Source: Lachnospiraceae bacterium AC2029 (lineage in GTDB: Bacteria > Bacillota > Clostridia > Lachnospirales > Lachnospiraceae). Taken from it: a stretch of DNA of 64,000 nucleotides. Of this stretch, positions 1-7,833 are shown in pieces. A program made the translations under genes and the position numbers. Where the stretch lies: positions 1,302,001 to 1,366,000 of the forward strand of contig JNLK01000001.1 of the NCBI GenBank assembly GCA_000703065.1, read 5' to 3'. Numbering within the stretch: position 1 is the first letter of the stretch; every line of letters starts with the position of its first letter. Under the pieces are notes generated by a model. The model saw only the letters and a list, made by a program, of their open reading frames with translations, did not search any database and had not been told where the DNA came from.

Positions 1-367
1 CCTGGAAGATATACTCGATCATATAATAATCCGCGTCATAGTCGATATACTCGGAACGTACATCCACATCCCGGATAACCCCATCATCTCCTGCCAGACG
101 TACACGGTAGGTGAAGCTGGACTTTGTCTCGGATGCAATGCTGACCGCATCGATAAATCCGTTCCTGTCCTCCGGATGGATATAATCCTTCGGAAGACGG
201 AACCCGCCCTTCAAACTTGCCAGATTCATCCCGAGCTGCTGTACATTTTCGGAAATGTATTCCAGCTTTGTCCGGGTCACCGGCTCATCCTTTGTGTATT
301 TCATTACAACCACGCAGCTTTTGGTCATTTCAAGTGCACGCACAAGATAATCCTTGATCCGATCCAA
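1..367 (-). CDS. PAS-domain protein, 3' end outside the window
   Basis: About 122 codons are visible and the frame is still open at the left edge. I place the start at a TTG (365-367) because a GGGGGTGAAGG ribosome site sits one base upstream; no ATG in frame is as well placed. The visible part contains IHPEDR followed about 20 residues later by FTYRVR, the pattern of a PAS fold-3 sensory domain. PAS domains bind small ligands or partner proteins, usually at the front of signalling proteins; the output domain lies beyond the window, so the function cannot be named. The gene follows the DivIVA-like gene on the same strand, behind a hairpin. The PAS call is fairly secure, the start less so. Confidence 0.6.
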   Translation of the reverse strand, partial: MDRIKDYLVRALEMTKSCVVVMKYTKDEPVTRTKLEYISENVQQLGMNLASLKGGFRLPKDYIHPEDRNGFIDAVSIASETKSSFTYRVRLAGDDGVIRDVDVRSEYIDYDADYYMIEYIFQ

Positions 368-387
368 GCCTTCACCCCCTTTAGACC

Positions 388-417
388 GAAAAGCAGGGAC
401 AGCAATCCCTGCTTTTC
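388..417 (-). terminator. Hairpin after the DivIVA-like gene
   Basis: A 12-bp perfect stem (GAAAAGCAGGGA with its complement) and a 6-base loop. On the minus strand the 3' arm ends in TTTTC. It could stop or attenuate transcription from the DivIVA-like gene into the PAS gene. Confidence 0.5.
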
Positions 418-452
418 GTCCTGTGTGATTCGTATGCCTTCCGGTCCGCCTA

Positions 453-1334
453 TCAGTTCAGATCGCCGAAGGCTCCGTCTGTCATTTCCTTTGTCTTCTT
501 TACGGAAGCAACCACCTGATCTACCGACTCCTGCAGCTGAGATACGAACTCGCTGATGCTCTCGCACTCGCGCTTCACCTGCGTACGTGTCATATGAACC
601 TCATCTCTGGTCTTCTGCTTCAGTTCCTCGCATGCAGCCTCTGTTTCAGACTTCATCTTCTCACAGTCGGCCTCTGTGGAGATGCGAAGATTCTCACAGT
701 CAGTTTCTGTCGTGTTGCGAAGATTCTCACAGTAGGTCTCGGTGTTGATCTTCTGATTAGCACAGTCATAACTGGTTGTGGATCTCTGACGTTCGCACTC
801 TTCCTCTGTGGAAGCCCTCAGCGCCCTGCAGCTATCAGCCGTCTGCTCGGACAGCCGTGCACAGTCAGCCTCAGTTGTGGACTTCAGTTCGTCACACTGG
901 CGGCGTGTCTCTTCCATCATCTTCTCAAGCTCTGCAGCTACCTCTGCACGCTTGGACTCACATTCATTTTCCGTATCACGTACCAGGCGGTCTGCACGCA
1001 TCTGCGCATCCAGCGCAACCTTGCTGACGGACTCGTACTTAGCCCTGTAGTCATCCTCATTCGCCTGATAATCGGCAAGCTTGGCACGGAGTGTATCCAG
1101 TTCCTCCTGAAGATCGGCATTCGCATCCTTCAGCTTATCCACGGTATCCTTGGACTCACTCATATTCACCTCACGCATCTTGCGGAGGCTGTCAACAGTC
1201 TCACCCAGCTTTACTGTTGTCTCCTTCAGCTGAGAGATCTGCTTCTCATAATCCTGCTGCATCTCTGTGATATAGGTCTCAACTGCCTTCTTATCATATC
1301 CGCCGAATGACACTGTTTTTAATTCAAAATCCAT
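453..1334 (-). CDS. DivIVA-like coiled-coil protein with Cys hendecad repeats
   Basis: 293 residues. The start at 1334 is chosen because the protein then begins MDFELKTVSFGGYDKKAVE, the N-terminal DivIVA motif that binds curved membranes or division-site partners. The rest is one long charged coiled coil. From about residue 120 it falls into 11-residue units of the type T-E-x-x-C-E-x-x-x-x-x (TETYC, TETDC, TEADC, TEAAC and so on), with Cys at the fifth position in about eleven of thirteen units. Proteins with this N-terminus organise cell poles, septa or wall growth; the role here is inferred from that family. The Cys ladder is unusual for a cytoplasmic coiled coil. Confidence 0.75.
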   Translation of the reverse strand: MDFELKTVSFGGYDKKAVETYITEMQQDYEKQISQLKETTVKLGETVDSLRKMREVNMSESKDTVDKLKDANADLQEELDTLRAKLADYQANEDDYRAKYESVSKVALDAQMRADRLVRDTENECESKRAEVAAELEKMMEETRRQCDELKSTTEADCARLSEQTADSCRALRASTEEECERQRSTTSYDCANQKINTETYCENLRNTTETDCENLRISTEADCEKMKSETEAACEELKQKTRDEVHMTRTQVKRECESISEFVSQLQESVDQVVASVKKTKEMTDGAFGDLN

Positions 1335-1410
1335 GGTAAATCCCCTTTCTCGCACTGATCTTGGATGGTATTTACATTTCTGTTCCAAACGGTAACCCTA
1401 TGCTCCAAAA

Positions 1411-1419
1411 ATTATATCA
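1411..1419 (-). promoter_or_regulatory. Extended -10 promoter of the DivIVA-like gene
   Basis: On the minus strand TGATATAAT, a consensus extended -10, lies about 75 bases before the DivIVA-like start. No good -35 was seen, as is usual for extended -10 promoters. Confidence 0.45.
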
Positions 1420-1486
1420 CATTCCCCCCTGATATGCACCCCATTTTTTCTGTTTATTCAAAAAAACCTCCAGCCGGAAAGCGACC

Positions 1487-1515
1487 TTGTGAAAGCAGTC
1501 CGAATATGATACAAT
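1487..1515 (+). promoter_or_regulatory. Sigma-A-type promoter of the lipoprotein gene
   Basis: TTGTGA, a 17-bp spacer, then TACAAT, about 55 bases upstream of the lipoprotein start. Confidence 0.55.
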
Positions 1516-1570
1516 GCCCTTTGAGAAACGGCCGGCCCTGTTCTGTCGGCCCGCAAAGAAAGGCTTTCAC

Positions 1571-2296
1571 ATGAAGAAGAAAATATGCGGCTTCCTTCTG
1601 TTGCTTTGCATGATGGTCGGACTTCTGACCGGCTGCGGCAACAAGGAAAGCCAGTTCCAAAGCTATATCCAGTCTCTCATCACGGCCAATTACCTCGGCA
1701 CCTCGGATGAGTACATCAAGACCACCGGCGTCAATCAGGCGGACGCAGAGGCTCTCTACCTTCAGAACGCCACCCGCCTGGCGAACAACCTGAACGCATA
1801 CTACGGCCTTGACATCACCAATGACACGGAAATGGGGCCCCGGCTGATCGAGGTATCCAAGCTGATCTACAGCAAGATCCGCTATGAGGTCTCACCCACC
1901 AAGATGGTCAACGGCATCTACTACGTGGACATCACCATCCATCCCATCAACATTCTGAATGATACCCATGACAAGGTGGTGGCATATGTCCATGAATTCA
2001 ACGAAAAGGTTGCCACCGGCGCATACAACAGCTACTCCAAGGAAGATTACCGGAGAGCCTTTGCTTCCGGCATTCTGGACATCCTTGAGGAAGGCGCAAA
2101 GAACCTGACCTACCAGGATCCCCAGACCGTCACGGTCCGGATCATCGAGGGCAAAACCTCCTTCTACATTTCCGATGACGACCTCCGTGCCATCGACGAG
2201 CTGGTGATCGCCACACTCTCGGAGGAGAACAAGAATCCGGAACCGGCAACCGAGGATGACGGTTCAACGGAAGAAACCACCCAGTCCTGGGGATAA
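1571..2296 (+). CDS. Putative lipoprotein of unknown function
   Basis: 241 residues. The start MKKKICGF at 1571 follows an AAGAAAGG ribosome site and gives a classic lipoprotein signal: positive N-terminus, hydrophobic core, lipobox LLTGC. After diacylation of that Cys the protein should sit on the outer face of the membrane. The mature part is soluble, mixed alpha/beta by appearance, and ends in an acidic, Thr/Glu-rich tail. I recognise no catalytic motif. It has its own promoter and terminator and converges with glmS, so it is monocistronic. The lipoprotein call is secure; the function is unknown. Confidence 0.7.
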   Translation: MKKKICGFLLLLCMMVGLLTGCGNKESQFQSYIQSLITANYLGTSDEYIKTTGVNQADAEALYLQNATRLANNLNAYYGLDITNDTEMGPRLIEVSKLIYSKIRYEVSPTKMVNGIYYVDITIHPINILNDTHDKVVAYVHEFNEKVATGAYNSYSKEDYRRAFASGILDILEEGAKNLTYQDPQTVTVRIIEGKTSFYISDDDLRAIDELVIATLSEENKNPEPATEDDGSTEETTQSWG

Positions 2297-2355
2297 TCGA
2301 CAGCTCAGGCCGTATCGATTCAACGCTCCGCGCTGCAGCGTCGGCCTGCCATATC

Positions 2356-2403
2356 AAAAAAGAGTGCGCTGACACATTTTCATGTGCCGGCGCACTCTTT
2401 TTT
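2356..2403. terminator. Bidirectional terminator between the lipoprotein gene and glmS
   Basis: AAAAAAGAGTGCGC is matched by GCGCACTCTTTTTT with further imperfect pairing inside. A T-run follows the stem on both strands, fitting two convergent genes. Confidence 0.85.
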
Positions 2404-2426
2404 CTTCATTCTATGTTGCCGTAGAT

Positions 2427-4244
2427 TTACTCAACGGTTACCGACTTGGCCAGGTTACGCGGCTTGTCCACATCCAGCCCTCTTGCATCCGAGGTGTAGT
2501 ACGCGATCAGCTGCAACACCGCTGCCGTGGAGAATACCGAGAAGGTAGGCTCCGCATCCGGGATCCGGATCTGGCGGTCACATACGGAATCATCCGGCTT
2601 CTCAGCATCCTGACTGATCAGGATCACATAGGCACCACGGCTCTTGACCTCCTTCATGTTGGAAATGGTCTTCGGATAGACCGACGGCTCCGTTGCGATG
2701 GCGATCACCGGTACATTTTCGGAGATCAGCGCAATGGTTCCGTGCTTCAACTCGCCGGCCGCATAAGCCTCCGCGTGGATGTAGGAGATCTCCTTCAGCT
2801 TGAGGGATGCCTCCAGGCTCATGGTATAGTCGATGCCGCGGCCGATGTAGAACACATCCTGCGCCAGCTTGATATGGTTAGCGATCCGCTTGATGTTATT
2901 CGCGTTCTCCAGTGTCTTTGAGATCAGTTCTCCCGCACCGGACAGCTTCGCGATAAACTCTTTAGTCTCCTCTTCGGAAAGGATTCCCTTTACAAAGCCC
3001 ATCCGCGCTGCCAGAAGATACATGGCAGAGATCTGTACCGTATACGCCTTGGTACTTGCCACGGCGATTTCCGGACCGGCATGGGTGTAAAGCACATAAT
3101 CACTTTCACGGGCAATGGTGGAGCCCTTTACATTTACGATGGAAATGGTCTTCGAGCCCCGGCTCTTCGCGATCTTCAGGGCTTCCAGCGTATCCGTGGT
3201 CTCTCCCGACTGGGACAGGATAACGGTCAGGGCCTCCTCATCGATGATGGGATCCTTGTAACGGAACTCGGATGCGATCTCCACCTGCACAGGGATCCTG
3301 AGACGACTCTCGATCACCTTCGCACCTACCATTCCCGCATGCATTGCGGTTCCGCAGGCAACCACAACCACTCTCTTCACCTTCTCCAGCACCTCATCCG
3401 GAATACCGTCCTCGGTGAAGTCCGGCATACCGTCGGATACTCGCGGCATGATGGTCCGCTCCAGTGCTTCCGGCTGCTCGTAGATCTCCTTCAGCATGAA
3501 ATGCGGATAACCGCCCTTCTGAGCGGAATTGATATCCCAGTCCACGGTCAGGATCTCCGGTGTCACCTTATTTCCCTTCATATCCTCCACGTGGATGGAA
3601 TCCTTCATCATGGTCAGGATATGATACTCCGGAACTACAAAATACTTCTTGGAGTAAGGGATCAGTGCCGTCAGATCCGAAGCGATGATGGTTCCCTCAT
3701 CAAAAACCGCCGCAACCAGCGGGCTTACATTTCTTACACAGTAGATCACATTCGGGCGGTCACTGAACATGATGCAGAGGGCAAATGTACCTGCCAGCAG
3801 CTTCACGGTCTTCCGGATCGCCACAATGGGATCGCCCTCATAGATCTTGTCCAGAAGTGCTGCAACAACCTCTGTATCGGTTTCGGATTTCAGTTTCTCG
3901 GAAAGCCCGTATTCCACGGTGAGTTCACGATAATTCTCAATGATCCCGTTATGGATCAGGGTTACGGATCCGCAGTTGTGCGGATGCGCATTTGCCTCCG
4001 TAACGCCGCCGTGGGTTGCCCAGCGTGTATGACCGATGCCGCAGGTTCCCGCGGTATCCATGTCCTTCGCCGCCTCGCGAAGATCTGCCACATGTCCGGT
4101 CTTCTTCTTTAAGAGAAGGCCCTTCTCCTGATCCAGGATCGCGATCCCGGCACTGTCATAGCCACGGTACTCCAGCTGCTCCAGGCCGCTGATCAGTATA
4201 TCCTTTGCGGGGAGTTCCCCTGTAAATCCTACAATACCACACAT
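2427..4244 (-). CDS. glmS: Glutamine-fructose-6-phosphate aminotransferase
   Basis: 605 residues. Makes glucosamine-6-phosphate from fructose-6-phosphate and glutamine, the first committed step to UDP-GlcNAc for peptidoglycan. The start at 4244 gives MCGIVGFTGE, which exposes the N-terminal nucleophile Cys of the class II glutaminase domain; AAAGGAG lies upstream. The glutaminase domain (about 1-240, with GHTRWATHG) is followed by two SIS sugar-isomerase domains (GCGTAMHAG, SQSGETTDT, STKAYTVQ) and the C-terminal AKSVTVE. Length is normal. Expression should be controlled by the glmS ribozyme upstream. MurA in this window uses the UDP-GlcNAc this pathway feeds. Confidence 0.97.
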   Translation of the reverse strand: MCGIVGFTGELPAKDILISGLEQLEYRGYDSAGIAILDQEKGLLLKKKTGHVADLREAAKDMDTAGTCGIGHTRWATHGGVTEANAHPHNCGSVTLIHNGIIENYRELTVEYGLSEKLKSETDTEVVAALLDKIYEGDPIVAIRKTVKLLAGTFALCIMFSDRPNVIYCVRNVSPLVAAVFDEGTIIASDLTALIPYSKKYFVVPEYHILTMMKDSIHVEDMKGNKVTPEILTVDWDINSAQKGGYPHFMLKEIYEQPEALERTIMPRVSDGMPDFTEDGIPDEVLEKVKRVVVVACGTAMHAGMVGAKVIESRLRIPVQVEIASEFRYKDPIIDEEALTVILSQSGETTDTLEALKIAKSRGSKTISIVNVKGSTIARESDYVLYTHAGPEIAVASTKAYTVQISAMYLLAARMGFVKGILSEEETKEFIAKLSGAGELISKTLENANNIKRIANHIKLAQDVFYIGRGIDYTMSLEASLKLKEISYIHAEAYAAGELKHGTIALISENVPVIAIATEPSVYPKTISNMKEVKSRGAYVILISQDAEKPDDSVCDRQIRIPDAEPTFSVFSTAAVLQLIAYYTSDARGLDVDKPRNLAKSVTVE

Positions 4245-4504
4245 AATTATATTCTCCTTTTCGATTATTCTGTAAATTCCTCGCCACAGGCAGAGGGGCA
4301 TGATATTTAGCCCTCGCGGCATTCACCGGCCGGACATGCTGACATATCCGCCCGGCTCATCGCCCACGGCAATACGCACAGGAATACCACCCGTCAGGAC
4401 ATGGTTCCGGCCTGCGGGATATGGTTCAGTCCAAATAAACAGACTACCCCCTTGGTATTCAATTCTACAAAAACAGGAGGCGCCATGCCTCTCATGATAC
4501 ATTG
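4245..4504 (-). other. Long glmS leader downstream of the ribozyme
   Basis: About 230 bases separate the end of the ribozyme from the glmS ribosome site. The stretch begins with a short GC hairpin (4477-4491) followed on the minus strand by TGTTTTTG, which could act as an attenuator. I found no known riboswitch motif or convincing small gene in the rest; the open frame here has no ribosome site. Confidence 0.35.
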
Positions 4505-4714
4505 CCCAACGCTTTGTCCCGACCGTCACCGGTCGGATTTGTCGCAGGGCTTACGAACTGTCGTCCGGAAGCGCATCCGCCGAATTGATAACCGAAAGCC
4601 TTTCGTTCACAGCATCACCGCCAGGGATCTGCCGTGAACCATCCTTCAGTCTTCGATAACGCTTCACCTCGTCAGGCTGCTGGTGCGATACACCGAATGC
4701 AGCCACATGGCGCT
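4505..4714 (-). ncRNA. glmS ribozyme (glucosamine-6-phosphate-activated)
   Basis: In the leader of glmS the minus strand shows the conserved blocks of this ribozyme in order: AGCGCC at 4714-4709, a GGCTGC/GCAGCC stem, TGACGAGG, TTATCGA, TTCGGCGGATGC, TTCGTAAG, then a hairpin bounded by ACAAATCCGACC and GGGACAAAGCG. The known family self-cleaves on binding glucosamine-6-phosphate, which destabilises glmS mRNA; by analogy cleavage is between A4714 and G4713. Compared with the Bacillus subtilis RNA as I remember it, there is an insertion of about 65 bases between TTATCGA and the GGCGGATG block, containing its own GTTCAC/GTGAAC stem. The right boundary is approximate. Confidence 0.88.
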
Positions 4715-4772
4715 AAGGTTTCTGAACCTTTCGAAATCTGTGCTCCTCCTCTGCAAACGCACAGACATGCAG

Positions 4773-4801
4773 ATTATAACATGCATTTCCCCAAAATGCA
4801 A
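4773..4801 (-). promoter_or_regulatory. Promoter of the glmS ribozyme transcript
   Basis: On the minus strand TTGCAT, a 17-bp spacer and a perfect TATAAT. Transcription should start near 4766, about 50 bases before the ribozyme cleavage site. Its -35 abuts the kinase terminator hairpin. Confidence 0.75.
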
Positions 4802-4827
4802 ACGGAGCAGTCCTGCACCTGCTCCGT
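4802..4827 (-). terminator. Hairpin after the Ser/Thr kinase gene
   Basis: A 9-bp stem (ACGGAGCAG and complement) with an 8-base loop, followed on the minus strand by TTGCATTTTG. The weak T-run doubles as the -35 of the glmS promoter. Confidence 0.55.
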
Positions 4828-4871
4828 CTGCATCAGATCTGTATTCTTTCCCTTATCCGTGCATCTCACGG

Positions 4872-6662
4872 TCACTCCTGTTCAAACAATTTACAGTTAC
4901 TCATGTTCAACTCGTCGCGAATCGTCTCTCCTGTGGATTTTTCGATCGCTGTCTTCAGGTCATCCCAGGAGATAAAGTAGGTCTGGCTCGTACGGATCTC
5001 CCCCGGTCCCAGTTCATCCTTCAGTTGGCAGGGGAACGTTACTCTGTACACATGCGCCTTCGGGATAAGACCCTTGGTTTTATCCACCGCCTCATCCAGA
5101 TATGTAACATTGATCACAACGGATCTGGTGGCACTGTCACCGTCATATTCCACATCTCCCCGGTTGACCAGTGACTGTCGCAGCTCAAGTCCCTCCTCCG
5201 TCACTTTAAACTCATCCTTCGGATAGCTTACACCGCCCTTTTTCCAGGCAAGGAAATAGTAGGCAAGTGCTCCGGCAACAGCCAGAACTTCCACCGCAAG
5301 AACACCCGCAAGGATAATCCGGCGGAGCGTCCGTTTCTTCGCCTTCGGCTGCTGAAGGATCTCGGTCTTGATCCGACGCAGATGTCCCTCCGCCTCGTCG
5401 ATCGTCGGGAAACGGTCTGCCGGGTTCTCTCTCTTGCAGATCTCACAGAGATGCTGCATTTCCTCTCTGTAATCTCCGAGTTCATCCGTATAGGTGATGC
5501 CACCCTGATCGTTATTTGATGCAAACAGGAACTGCAGGACGCTGCCCAGAGAGTAGATATCACTTCTCTTATCGATCAGTTCTCCCCTCATCTGCTCCGG
5601 AGATGAATAAAACCTGCTGTAAGCCGTTGCACTTGCGTCTCCCCCGTCATTCTGCGAGATACCGAAATCGATCAGGCAGACCCTGCCCGTACGCTCGATC
5701 ATTACATTTTCGGGTTTCAGATCCGCGTAGACCATGTTGCAGTCATTATGAATGTAACGGAGTACACGGCAGATCTGAATGGCGATCGCAAGCCGCTCAT
5801 CCACATCCGGCTTCGTCTCCTGCACATAACGGCTCAGTCCCACGCCGTCAATGTACTCCATGATGATATAGTAGGTCCCGTTCTGATTGAAGATATCGAA
5901 TATCTGCGGGATCTGACTGTTCTCCAGGGATACCAGGAACTGTTTTTCATTCTGGATCTGCTCTTCACGGTATGTATACGGCTTCAGCTCCTTGATGGCC
6001 ACATATCGGTTCAGACGCGTATGCAGTCCCAGGTAAACGCGGCTCATTCCTCCCTCGGCGATAAAATCCTGAACCAGGTACTCTCCGGAATATCCGACGG
6101 AATCCCCCGGCTTTATTCTCATTTTCTCAAACTCCGGAAGGATATCCTCCGCGCGAAGAAGTCCCAGGGCATTCAGCGTCTGTCCCAGGATCTGCATCGA
6201 AACCAGCACATTTTCATAGGATAGCGCCTGATCCGCCACGGTACCCACCATGGTATGGGTGCTGTGCGTTGTCATATTTCGGAGAACACGTACATCGTCC
6301 AGATTCTCCGGTATACGAAAATGCAGCATTCGCAGGATCTTTGCCTTTCCGAAGAAGGTACATGCCATGCCGTAATCGATCACATCCTCGTAGCCCTGAT
6401 ACCGGTAACCGAAGCGTTCTCTTCCGTTCCTTGTGCCCAGAGAGACTCTTTCCGTGTAGGTGAACCTGTTCCGGAAGTTGTAGATCGTATTTCCCATAAC
6501 GATCTCCGTCATGTTGAAGGCTTCCTTGATACAGGCGATATACGCATCGTAATCCGCGTACCGGCCGAGCTTTCCGTAATTGGCTATCCACTTCTTCGTT
6601 ACGTAGGTTCGGTCGCCGTACAGTTCCATTTTCAGTTGATTAAAATTGAATTCCTGTTCCAT
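4872..6662 (-). CDS. Membrane Ser/Thr protein kinase with HEPN-like N-terminal domain
   Basis: 596 residues. Residues 1-175 form an all-helical domain with RNMTTH (R128, H133), the Rx4H pattern of HEPN domains. A Hanks-type kinase follows (about 192-430): glycine loop IAEGGMSRVYLG, catalytic Lys in VAIKEL (K224), YADLKPENV in place of HRDLKPEN (D314 kept), DFG at 332-334, and SSPEQ in the activation segment. One membrane segment (about 448-473) leads to an outside C-terminal domain of about 120 residues, different from the PASTA repeats of PrkC. The gene lies 5 bases after a small membrane-protein gene. The non-RD catalytic loop may mean altered regulation. The kinase call is firm; the HEPN reading is tentative. 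Confidence 0.85.
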   Translation of the reverse strand: MEQEFNFNQLKMELYGDRTYVTKKWIANYGKLGRYADYDAYIACIKEAFNMTEIVMGNTIYNFRNRFTYTERVSLGTRNGRERFGYRYQGYEDVIDYGMACTFFGKAKILRMLHFRIPENLDDVRVLRNMTTHSTHTMVGTVADQALSYENVLVSMQILGQTLNALGLLRAEDILPEFEKMRIKPGDSVGYSGEYLVQDFIAEGGMSRVYLGLHTRLNRYVAIKELKPYTYREEQIQNEKQFLVSLENSQIPQIFDIFNQNGTYYIIMEYIDGVGLSRYVQETKPDVDERLAIAIQICRVLRYIHNDCNMVYADLKPENVMIERTGRVCLIDFGISQNDGGDASATAYSRFYSSPEQMRGELIDKRSDIYSLGSVLQFLFASNNDQGGITYTDELGDYREEMQHLCEICKRENPADRFPTIDEAEGHLRRIKTEILQQPKAKKRTLRRIILAGVLAVEVLAVAGALAYYFLAWKKGGVSYPKDEFKVTEEGLELRQSLVNRGDVEYDGDSATRSVVINVTYLDEAVDKTKGLIPKAHVYRVTFPCQLKDELGPGEIRTSQTYFISWDDLKTAIEKSTGETIRDELNMSNCKLFEQE

Positions 6663-6667
6663 AATTC

Positions 6668-6889
6668 CTATTCCGGTTCACCCTCCGACGACTCCTCCGA
6701 CGACTCCTCCGACAGCTTCTCCGATGACTCCTCCGACGATTCCACAACTTCCACACTGAAATTATGCTCCGAACCGTCCAGAACGACCCGTTCCTCCTTC
6801 CGGAACTTTATCATGACAATGATCAGAGATACAATGCAGAGAACCACTATCAAAATGATCAGTATGATACTGAGTTTATCCTTCTTCAT
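6668..6889 (-). CDS. Small single-pass membrane protein with Ser/Glu tail
   Basis: 73 residues from an ATG at 6889 with GGGAG six bases upstream; a TTG five codons earlier is the alternative. MKKDKLS is followed by a strongly hydrophobic helix (about 7-29), then a short charged stretch and a C-terminus of repeated S-S-E-E units (ESSEESSEKLSEESSEESSE). It is co-transcribed with the kinase gene 5 bases downstream, so the acidic Ser-rich tail could be a substrate or partner of that kinase; this is inference only. No family recognised. Confidence 0.65.
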   Translation of the reverse strand: MKKDKLSIILIILIVVLCIVSLIIVMIKFRKEERVVLDGSEHNFSVEVVESSEESSEKLSEESSEESSEGEPE

Positions 6890-6995
6890 CTCAAACTCCC
6901 GCAAAATGATTACACTGTTCGTGTTTCACGGGTCAATCGTGGGCTCTGACATCCTCGCGCAGGCGTGTCGCCGAACCTTATGACCCTATCGCCAT

Positions 6996-7004
6996 ATTAT
7001 ATCA
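6996..7004 (-). promoter_or_regulatory. Extended -10 promoter of the small membrane protein-kinase operon
   Basis: TGATATAAT on the minus strand about 107 bases before the small-protein start; no clear -35. Confidence 0.4.
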
Positions 7005-7056
7005 CTCAGAGTATCATTCTACCATAGGAACAAGTTCGAACATTCAGGGAACATTG

Positions 7057-7087
7057 AAAAAATGCCCCGGTCTCTGTTGACCGGGGC
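7057..7087 (-). terminator. Terminator of the zinc-ribbon/DUF4190 gene
   Basis: A 9-bp stem GCCCCGGTC/GACCGGGGC with a 6-base loop and a run of six T on the minus strand, just after the stop codon at 7095. Confidence 0.85.
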
Positions 7088-7094
7088 GTTCGTA

Positions 7095-7706
7095 TCAGAA
7101 TCCCTTGAAGAACTGCTTTGCACCGGATGCAACACCGGCTGCTGCTTTATATAATGCAAGTGCCTTTACGATAACTACGATCGCGATGATCAGGGCGATG
7201 CCACCCATGATGAGACCTGCAATGGCAAGACCCTTGCCGCTCTTCTGGTTCTTCTTGCAGGAAACAAGGCCTGCGATTCCGAAGCTGACTGCCAGCAGTG
7301 CATTGATCAGTCCGAGGACGATGATGAAGGATGTGAGCAGTGCCACAATCCCGAATACCAGAGAGGCTACTGCCAGTCCGGAGCTGGCGGACTTTCCGTA
7401 TGTCATTCCCTGAGGGATGGTCTCCTGAACATATTCCTGCGCTGTATAACTCTGGTCTGCATATGCCGGCTGTGCGTAAGCCTGTCCTGCGTATGCCGGC
7501 TGGACATATCCCTGACCTGCGTATGCCATCTGCATTGCTCCTGCTCCTGCGGTTGCAAGCTGCATCTGCGGGTAAGCCTGTCCGGTATACTCATAACCTA
7601 ACTCATAACTGCGGGACTGTGCGATTTCCGCATTTAATCTTGTTCCACAAGCCATACAAAAGTTTACTCCATCTACATTTTCCTTTCCACAATTCGGGCA
7701 CATCAT
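7095..7706 (-). CDS. Zinc-ribbon membrane protein with DUF4190-like C-terminus
   Basis: 203 residues. The start at 7706 (MMCPNCGKENV) has GGAGG eight bases upstream. An N-terminal zinc ribbon (CPNCG and CMACG) is followed by a Tyr/Gln/Ala-rich linker with GQAYxQPAYA-type repeats, then two long hydrophobic helices (about 110-140 and 155-185) separated by CKKNQKSGKGLAIAG, the layout of DUF4190 membrane proteins. The ribbon and linker should be cytoplasmic. Such proteins are common in Clostridia and of unknown role. Its upstream 52-bp block is identical to that of the gene starting at 12532, so the two are probably co-regulated. Confidence 0.7.
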   Translation of the reverse strand: MMCPNCGKENVDGVNFCMACGTRLNAEIAQSRSYELGYEYTGQAYPQMQLATAGAGAMQMAYAGQGYVQPAYAGQAYAQPAYADQSYTAQEYVQETIPQGMTYGKSASSGLAVASLVFGIVALLTSFIIVLGLINALLAVSFGIAGLVSCKKNQKSGKGLAIAGLIMGGIALIIAIVVIVKALALYKAAAGVASGAKQFFKGF

Positions 7707-7747
7707 AATCTTATCCTCCTTCACCTTTCTATGTTTTTGTGTTTGTG

Positions 7748-7799
7748 TTCCTTACAAGTATGTTATAGCATAGGTGTTCGGATACTTTTTTTGCACAAA
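7748..7799 (-). promoter_or_regulatory. Shared 52-bp upstream block, copy 1
   Basis: Identical over 52 bases to 12574-12625. On the minus strand it runs from TTTGTGCAAAAAAAG to CTTGTAAGGAA and holds TATGCTATAACATA, which contains a TATAAC -10-like hexamer inside a short palindrome (TATG/CATA). There is no good -35 hexamer 17 bases upstream, so it may need an activator or another sigma factor. It ends about 40 bases before the start codon of the zinc-ribbon/DUF4190 gene. Confidence 0.65.
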
Positions 7800-7833
7800 A
7801 TCTTCATAAGGTGTAAAGGATAGTCCGCCCGGC

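Noticed and set aside
4323-4529. Small open frame of 68 codons in the glmS leader
   Set aside because: It starts inside the ribozyme, has no ribosome site and no homology that I recognise.
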